Shown here: piece after piece, positions 59,764 to 64,000 of the stretch
Numbering within the stretch: position 1 is the first letter of the stretch
How the letters are laid out: each line of letters begins with the position of its first letter
DNA from: DATJBF01 sp035516795
GTDB lineage: Bacteria; Verrucomicrobiota; Verrucomicrobiia; Palsa-1439
Length of the DNA: 64,000 bases
Direction of reading: 5' to 3'
Assembly: GCA_035516795.1 (NCBI GenBank)
Contig: DATIZX010000143.1
Location: 10,567 to 74,566 of the forward strand
Program-made: the position numbers and the translations under genes
Notes under the pieces: model-generated
Seen by the model: only the letters and a program-made list of their open reading frames with translations
Database searches by the model: none
Told to the model about the DNA's origin: nothing

Positions 59764-60663
59764 CTACTGCGCCAGCAATGCCATAATCGCCTTCTGGACA
59801 TGCAGACGGTTGCCCGCTTGGTCGAAAATCGTTTTTTGATGCGCCTGATATACGTCGGCGGCGATTTCCTTGCCCGGATAAGCTGGCAAACAATGCATGA
59901 CCAGGGCGTTCGGCTTGGCCAGTTTCAAAACCGAGGCATTCACCTGATACGGCGCGAGAATCTTCAGCCGTTCCGTCGCTTCCGTCTCTTTCCCCATCGA
60001 AACCCACACGTCCGTGTAAACCGCATCGGCATCTTTGGCCGCCGTGGCGATGTCTTCGGTCACGTGAATGTTTCCGCCCGCACGCCGCAAAAACTCGGGC
60101 GTGGGCTGGAACTCCTTGGGGGCGGCCACCCACATTTCCATGCCGGTTTTGGTCGCGCCAAAGAGCCACGAATTGCACACATTGCAGGCGCCGTCGCCGA
60201 AGAACACAATCTTCTTGTCCTTCAACCGGCCCAGTTTCTTCTGAATCGTGAAGAGATCCGCAAGAATCTGGCACGGATGCTCTTCATCGGTAAGCGCGTT
60301 CACGACCGGGATCGTGCCCGCTTCGGCAAATTGTTCGACAATGCGTTGTGCATAGGTGCGAATCACCACGCCGTGAATGTATTGCGACAAGGTCCGGGCT
60401 GTATCGGCTGGGCTCTCACCCCGTCCCATCTGAATTTCAGTCGTCGAAAGGTAAAGCGAAGAACCTCCCAATTCCCGAATCCCGACTTCGAAGCTGACGC
60501 GGGTTCGCGTGCTCGACTTGTTGAAAATCAATGCCCACGACTGGCCCCGGAGCGGCTGCTTCGCATCCGGCTTGCCGCGCTCCTGCTTGAAACGCTCCGC
60601 CAACGCAAGAATCTCTTCAATCTCACGTGGACTGAGTTGCTCGACTGTCAGTAAATGTTTCAT
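59764..60663 (-). CDS. argF: Ornithine carbamoyltransferase
   Basis: Joins ornithine and carbamoyl phosphate to give citrulline. The 299-residue protein has the carbamoyl-phosphate motif SSTRTR (residues about 47-52), HPCQ near 126 and the ornithine-binding HCLP near 258. Normal length. It is the last gene of the arginine run argB...argD-orf-argF, and a GAGG site precedes ATG. Confidence 0.96.
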   Translation of the reverse strand: MKHLLTVEQLSPREIEEILALAERFKQERGKPDAKQPLRGQSWALIFNKSSTRTRVSFEVGIRELGGSSLYLSTTEIQMGRGESPADTARTLSQYIHGVVIRTYAQRIVEQFAEAGTIPVVNALTDEEHPCQILADLFTIQKKLGRLKDKKIVFFGDGACNVCNSWLFGATKTGMEMWVAAPKEFQPTPEFLRRAGGNIHVTEDIATAAKDADAVYTDVWVSMGKETEATERLKILAPYQVNASVLKLAKPNALVMHCLPAYPGKEIAADVYQAHQKTIFDQAGNRLHVQKAIMALLAQ

Positions 60664-60690
60664 ATCCTCGAAGGACGAACCGCTACGCCA

Positions 60691-61008
60691 TCACAAATGT
60701 CGTCCCCCAATGCCGCTGTGCCGGAATTTCCCGTCTTCGACCTGCTCCAGCCAGCGATTCAGACGCGCGGCGATCTGTTCCGGGGTTTCTTTCATCAACG
60801 CCCAGCGCGTGGTGACGGTGATACCGGTGTCATTGATTTCCTCCACAAACATACTGTTCGGCTCCATGTCCTGATTCCACGTCATCAGAAACGCCTCGGA
60901 CGGCTTTTGTTCCCATTCGAAGCGCAAACGCTTCTCCTGCGCCGAGCCGACGGGCAATACCCGTTCGACATCCACGATTTCCACGCATTTGCCCACCTTG
61001 CCGCCCAT
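60691..61008 (-). CDS. Small conserved protein between argD and argF
   Basis: A 105-residue cytosolic protein of unknown function, with mixed beta and helix (VEIVDVERVLPVGSAQEKRLRFEWEQ in parts; FLMTWNQDMEPNSMFVEEINDTGITVTT; ETPEQIAARLNRWLEQVEDGKFR). It lies 27 bases before argF and 32 after argD in the same direction, so it is within the arginine transcript. No motif links it to arginine metabolism. I do not recognise the family. Confidence 0.7.
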   Translation of the reverse strand: MGGKVGKCVEIVDVERVLPVGSAQEKRLRFEWEQKPSEAFLMTWNQDMEPNSMFVEEINDTGITVTTRWALMKETPEQIAARLNRWLEQVEDGKFRHSGIGGRHL

Positions 61009-61040
61009 GTGATCACTCCGCCGATGCTGTCGTTGCGTTC

Positions 61041-62255
61041 CTAAGACTGATCCGCCAAAGCTGATTTCAATTTCTCCACCGCCTCATCCACTTCCGCTCG
61101 CGTGATATTCAGCGGCGGCAGGAATCGCACGACGTGATTGCCGGCGGCGATGCCAATGAGGCCGTGTTTGGCCAATTTGATCACCGCGGGACGCGCTTCC
61201 CAAGCCAATTCGATGCCGATCATCAGTCCGATGCCACGGACTTCGCGGATGACCGGGCATTTTGCCGCCAAGCCGCGCAGCTTGCCAGTAAAATACGCGC
61301 CGACCTCCCGGGCATTGCGCATCAAGCCATCGCCCTGCAACGTGTCGAGCACCGCCAAGGCCACGCTGCAGGCCAGCGGTGTGCCGCCAAATGTCGTCCC
61401 GTGCGTGCCCGGTCCGAGCACGTCCGCGTACGGCGCTCGCGCCCAGATGGCCGCGATCGGAAAACCGCCGCCCAGTCCCTTTGCCCACGAAATCGCATCC
61501 GGTTGCACGTCCGGGGCAATTGCCCGGAAACCACAGAATTCGCCGGTGCGCCCTAATCCACACTGCACCTCATCGAACATCAAGAGAAGTTGCCGGTCAT
61601 CGCAAAGCCGGCGCAAACCGCGCAAAAACTCCGGCGTTGCCGGCCGAATCCCGCTTTCGCCTTGAATGGCCTCCAGTAGAATCGCCGCGGTCTTGGGGCC
61701 AATCGCTTTGGCAACTGCGTCCAGATCGTTGAACGGCACCTGACGAAAACCGTCGACCATCGGCTCAAAACCGTGTTTGACCTTTTCCTGGCCCGTGGCG
61801 CTGATTCCCGCAAGCGTCCGTCCATGAAAACTGTTCTGGAACGTGAGAATTTCGTAACGAGCTGTTGGTAGGGCGCGACCGCCGGGCGCGCCGCCATTCC
61901 CAAATTTCCGCGCAAGCTTGAACAGCGCTTCGTTGGCTTCCCCGCCACTGTTGCAGAAGAAACATTTACCCTCGATTCCAACCAACTCGACCAACCGCTT
62001 CGCCAGCAACCCTTGCGGTTCGGTGTAATACAAGTTGGAGCAATGCACCAAAATCTCGGCTTGTTTCGCCAAGATGTTCGCCAGTGCGGAGTGTCCGAGC
62101 AGGTTCACCGCGATGCCGCCGCCGAAATCGAGATACTCTTTACCGTCGGCATCCCAAACTCGCGTTCCCTTTCCCCGCACAAACACGTGCGGATACCGCG
62201 CATAGCTCGGTACCACATACTGGTCGTACAATGAGATGATCTCACTGGCGGTCAT
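61041..62255 (-). CDS. argD: Acetylornithine aminotransferase with repeat-derived insertion
   Basis: PLP-dependent transaminase of arginine synthesis, 404 residues. PLP contacts are visible: NSGGEANEALFKLARKFG, FQNSFHGRTLAGISATGQEK, MFDEVQCGLGRTGEF, and the Schiff-base Lys in ISWAKGLGGGFPI. Between KFG and RYEILTF, where relatives have about four residues, this protein has NGGAPGGRALPTA. Nine or so of these are encoded by the 26-base repeat B3. The frame is intact, so the enzyme is probably functional with a surface-loop insertion. ATG 62255 is chosen; an ATG at 62285 is possible. Confidence 0.95.
   Translation of the reverse strand: MTASEIISLYDQYVVPSYARYPHVFVRGKGTRVWDADGKEYLDFGGGIAVNLLGHSALANILAKQAEILVHCSNLYYTEPQGLLAKRLVELVGIEGKCFFCNSGGEANEALFKLARKFGNGGAPGGRALPTARYEILTFQNSFHGRTLAGISATGQEKVKHGFEPMVDGFRQVPFNDLDAVAKAIGPKTAAILLEAIQGESGIRPATPEFLRGLRRLCDDRQLLLMFDEVQCGLGRTGEFCGFRAIAPDVQPDAISWAKGLGGGFPIAAIWARAPYADVLGPGTHGTTFGGTPLACSVALAVLDTLQGDGLMRNAREVGAYFTGKLRGLAAKCPVIREVRGIGLMIGIELAWEARPAVIKLAKHGLIGIAAGNHVVRFLPPLNITRAEVDEAVEKLKSALADQS
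61867..61892. repeat. In-frame repeat B3 inside argD
   Basis: A single 26-base arm identical to the left arm of B2 and to the inverse of the right arm of B1. On the argD strand it encodes GAPGGRALP. Confidence 0.85.
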
Positions 62256-62555
62256 CTTGGGGCCATCATGCGAAGCGCCGCGCACAGTTTCAAGGATGAA
62301 CTCTTGCCACTGTTGTCGGAGAGTGTAATTACGTTAAGCGCAGCTGCGGCGCGGCCAAATCAGGTCGCAATCTCAACGTTTCTCAAAATGCGCCGAAGGT
62401 GCACCCCAGTTCGAGCAAAGCATCGCCGATATAGGAGTGAGTCCGCCGTCACGGTCAACAAAACAGTGGCGCGGCGGCCTTCCATCGGGCTTTGTCGTGC
62501 GCTGCGGGCCGACGCTAAATCCGCAATTTGAGAGGGTGAACAAGCGGCCAGCATC
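62256..62555. other. Gap upstream of argD
   Basis: Three hundred bases without a gene I can support. No terminator, riboswitch or ARG-box-like dyad was recognised by eye. Confidence 0.4.
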
Positions 62556-63257
62556 TCAGTGGCTGGTATCTGCTAGCTGCACGTGCGACACCGTGAAATT
62601 ATAAACAGATTCGGGCGCTGCCGAGTGTTTTATGCCGGAGAAATAGAAGACGTCGTTTCTCTTGGCATTCAACAAAGCCTTGAATGCTTCCCCATCCTTG
62701 TAGCACGCCGCCCAAACAATTGCGCTGCCATCCCGGTCCGCGATTCGAAAACCACTAAGCTGCGGTGCTACTGAACTCAGGCCTCCCAAATAGCGAGCCT
62801 TCACAATAATTCCTGTTCCTTCTGGAAAAGAATCGATAGCCGCCGCTAGGTATTTTATTGTGTAGGTGCGACGAGCAACTTCCTGTTGGATTCGGGTTTT
62901 CTCTTGGTCGGCTTGTTGCTTCCGCTGAGCGTCTTGCCACTCTGCGGCTTTTTCTGGGCTGTAGCCTAGTTGCTTCTGTAGTTCGGATGGTAATTTAGCT
63001 AGCGGGATAGTGGCCACACCAGCTGAATGGAACAGAGTGACTTCTACTGGTGTTACTCTCCCGAACCGAACGTTATGATAAACAGTCCCATCTATAGTCA
63101 CCGTCAGATTAGTCTCTGCCGCAACTGTGACACCCGTAAGCGACGTTTGGTTACCTTTCAGAGTGAGATTGCTCTCGTCTGCAACGGCAACGGCCGAAAT
63201 CAACAAACATGGTAACAACGATATCCGCAATCTCCCTGTCATATAATTGGCATTCAT
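62556..63257 (-). CDS. Exported protein with HSAG..IPL motif
   Basis: A 233-residue secreted protein of unknown function. ATG 63257 overlaps the stop of the GIY-YIG gene (ATGA); a second ATG at 63242 starts closer to the signal peptide (LRISLLPCLLISAVAVAD). The middle carries the motif VTLFHSAGVATIPLAKLPSEL followed by LGYSPEKAAEWQDAQRKQQADQEK (in parts), a pattern recurrent in Verrucomicrobia secreted proteins, then a C-terminal beta-rich domain (GIIVKARYLGGLSS; DVFYFSGIKH). It is coupled to the GIY-YIG gene and separates argB from argD. Confidence 0.75.
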   Translation of the reverse strand: MNANYMTGRLRISLLPCLLISAVAVADESNLTLKGNQTSLTGVTVAAETNLTVTIDGTVYHNVRFGRVTPVEVTLFHSAGVATIPLAKLPSELQKQLGYSPEKAAEWQDAQRKQQADQEKTRIQQEVARRTYTIKYLAAAIDSFPEGTGIIVKARYLGGLSSVAPQLSGFRIADRDGSAIVWAACYKDGEAFKALLNAKRNDVFYFSGIKHSAAPESVYNFTVSHVQLADTSH

Positions 63258-63670
63258 TGCTTCCAACGTTCCACACGACTGACTTTTTTGAGTCTCCTCA
63301 ACCCGAGTTGTCGATTCTGAAGCTTGATCCGTGGGTCATGCCGGAAGATGTGCAAAAGCAGGCCCTCAAGCTCGAGAATCTCGTCTCTGGTAATATTGTC
63401 GTGAACCTCAAACGCAGAATAATAACCCCACTTTCCTTTCTTCGACCCACGCTCGGCGTGATGTTTCAACCTGCCATGGATACCTCTCTTCGGATTCCTT
63501 CCGACTCCGGCAACACCAATATAGACAACGCTAAACTGCTTGCTTCCTGCCGGTTTTTGCTTGTACAAAACGTATACGCCACGAGTAATGTGCGGTATCA
63601 GTTTTGCACCATCCCATTTTCGGAACAGCAAACATCTCTTGATAAGACGCAATTGTGAAGGCTCTGGCAT
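63254..63670 (-). CDS. GIY-YIG nuclease-like protein
   Basis: A 138-residue single-domain protein. GVYVLYK and VVYIGVAG give the two strands of the GIY-YIG motif. The Arg is in GIHGRLKHHAER and the metal-binding Glu in RDEILELEGLLLHIF. The end (QLGLRRLKKVSRVERWKQ) is basic. ATG 63670 follows GGAGAAGG; the frame is open upstream to 63721. Stand-alone GIY-YIG proteins are mostly uncharacterised nucleases or relics. It is inserted between argB and argD together with the exported protein. Confidence 0.78.
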   Translation of the reverse strand: MPEPSQLRLIKRCLLFRKWDGAKLIPHITRGVYVLYKQKPAGSKQFSVVYIGVAGVGRNPKRGIHGRLKHHAERGSKKGKWGYYSAFEVHDNITRDEILELEGLLLHIFRHDPRIKLQNRQLGLRRLKKVSRVERWKQ

Positions 63671-63796
63671 AGTGCCCTTCTCCGGGGAGAAACTAATATC
63701 ACCCCTTGGAAGGCAATCCAAGCTTTTTTAAATCTCCGAGCGTGTTGGTTGTGTCAAGTTCTCTGGATCGGCAGAACAGCTTGCGTACGAGAAACT

Positions 63797-64000
63797 CACT
63801 TCACAATTTCTGTGCCGATCCCTTTGTCGGTAAAGATCTCCAACAAGATGGAATGCGGGATCCGGCCGTCGACAAAGTGAACGCGATGCACGCCAGTCCG
63901 CACCGCTTCCACGGCGCTGTCCACTTTCGGGATCATGCCTTTTTCAATGACGCCTTCCTTCTTCAACGCCATCACCTCGCTGATGTGCAGGCTGGAAATC
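63797..64000 (-). CDS. argB: Acetylglutamate kinase, C-terminal part (window edge)
   Basis: The last 55-65 residues of ArgB, which phosphorylates N-acetylglutamate. The C-terminus reads EKGMIPKVDSAVEAVRTGVHRVHFVDGRIPHSILLEIF (in parts) and ends GTEIVK at TGA 63797-63799. The gene runs off the right edge. As I read the bases, the match changes frame near 63960 (expected SEVMALKKEGVIEKG), so this spot needs re-reading; it may be my misreading rather than a real frameshift. It is the first visible gene of the arginine run. Confidence 0.85.

Noticed and set aside
58822..60654. A 610-codon plus-strand frame across the CDF and argF genes
   Set aside because: It spans two clear minus-strand genes and a repeat; the product has no recognisable pattern.

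Overview
The window looks like a chromosomal segment of a GC-rich Gram-negative bacterium of the Verrucomicrobiota, most likely the Pedosphaera/Limisphaerales group (subdivision 3). The evidence is family content: a PEP-CTERM protein, a T5SS/PEP-CTERM-associated repeat protein, YXWGXW-type and HSAG..IPL-type secreted proteins, a DUF5069 protein, an Flp-like pilin, and an outer-membrane TonB/RND repertoire. This is inference from gene families, not a phylogenetic placement. No phage, plasmid, CRISPR or IS transposase was seen. The region is mostly housekeeping genes with small accessory patches between them.

Layout. 0-20 kb: leuD, a DUF1444-like protein, a tail-anchored Pro/Ala-rich protein, trxA, rph, a LON-domain operon with two membrane proteins, a B12-binding radical SAM protein, an EF-G-like GTPase, a UGE/NDUFA9-like SDR, a small glutaredoxin, serA, malQ, bcp-nth, fdxA and the conserved rpsO-pnp pair with a long intergenic hairpin. 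20-30 kb: tRNA-Ala(GGC), an orphan Flp-like pilin, typA, a P1B-type metal ATPase, a MIF-like tautomerase, an SDR, a lipase-maturation-factor-like protein, infA, a decayed RelBE-type toxin-antitoxin pair and a secreted YXWGXW protein broken by an in-frame TAG. 30-45 kb: GH28 glycosidase, mpg, methyltransferase, yceI, a 34-residue membrane peptide, a coiled-coil protein, slyD, a tetR-acrA-acrB efflux operon, a LuxR-type regulator beside a PEP-CTERM gene, and aceE divergent from a lipoate ligase. 45-64 kb: DUF5069, a large repeat-rich secreted protein, a phytoene synthase/PhnD-like/TPR lipoprotein operon, a complete TonB-ExbB-ExbD-receptor operon with small His/Cys-rich proteins, a CDF efflux pump, and an arginine cluster (argB-[2 accessory genes]-argD-orf-argF).

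How genes work together. The best candidate for an undescribed system is 51.5-58.6 kb. A self-contained TonB uptake operon starts from a promoter whose -10 overlaps a perfect 8+8 bp inverted repeat. Its first gene encodes a small membrane protein with an HxxxHxD...DHHC pattern. A second small protein with a CCLC motif and a beta-barrel protein with a Cys-rich N-terminus (ACACGCG) read the other way. Metal traffic is the likely theme, but the substrate is unknown.

The segment also carries three families of short dispersed repeats: a MITE-like element (four copies or fragments); an element containing an exact 26-bp core, one copy of which lies in frame inside argD; and five heptanucleotide tandem tracts, one of them inside a coding region.
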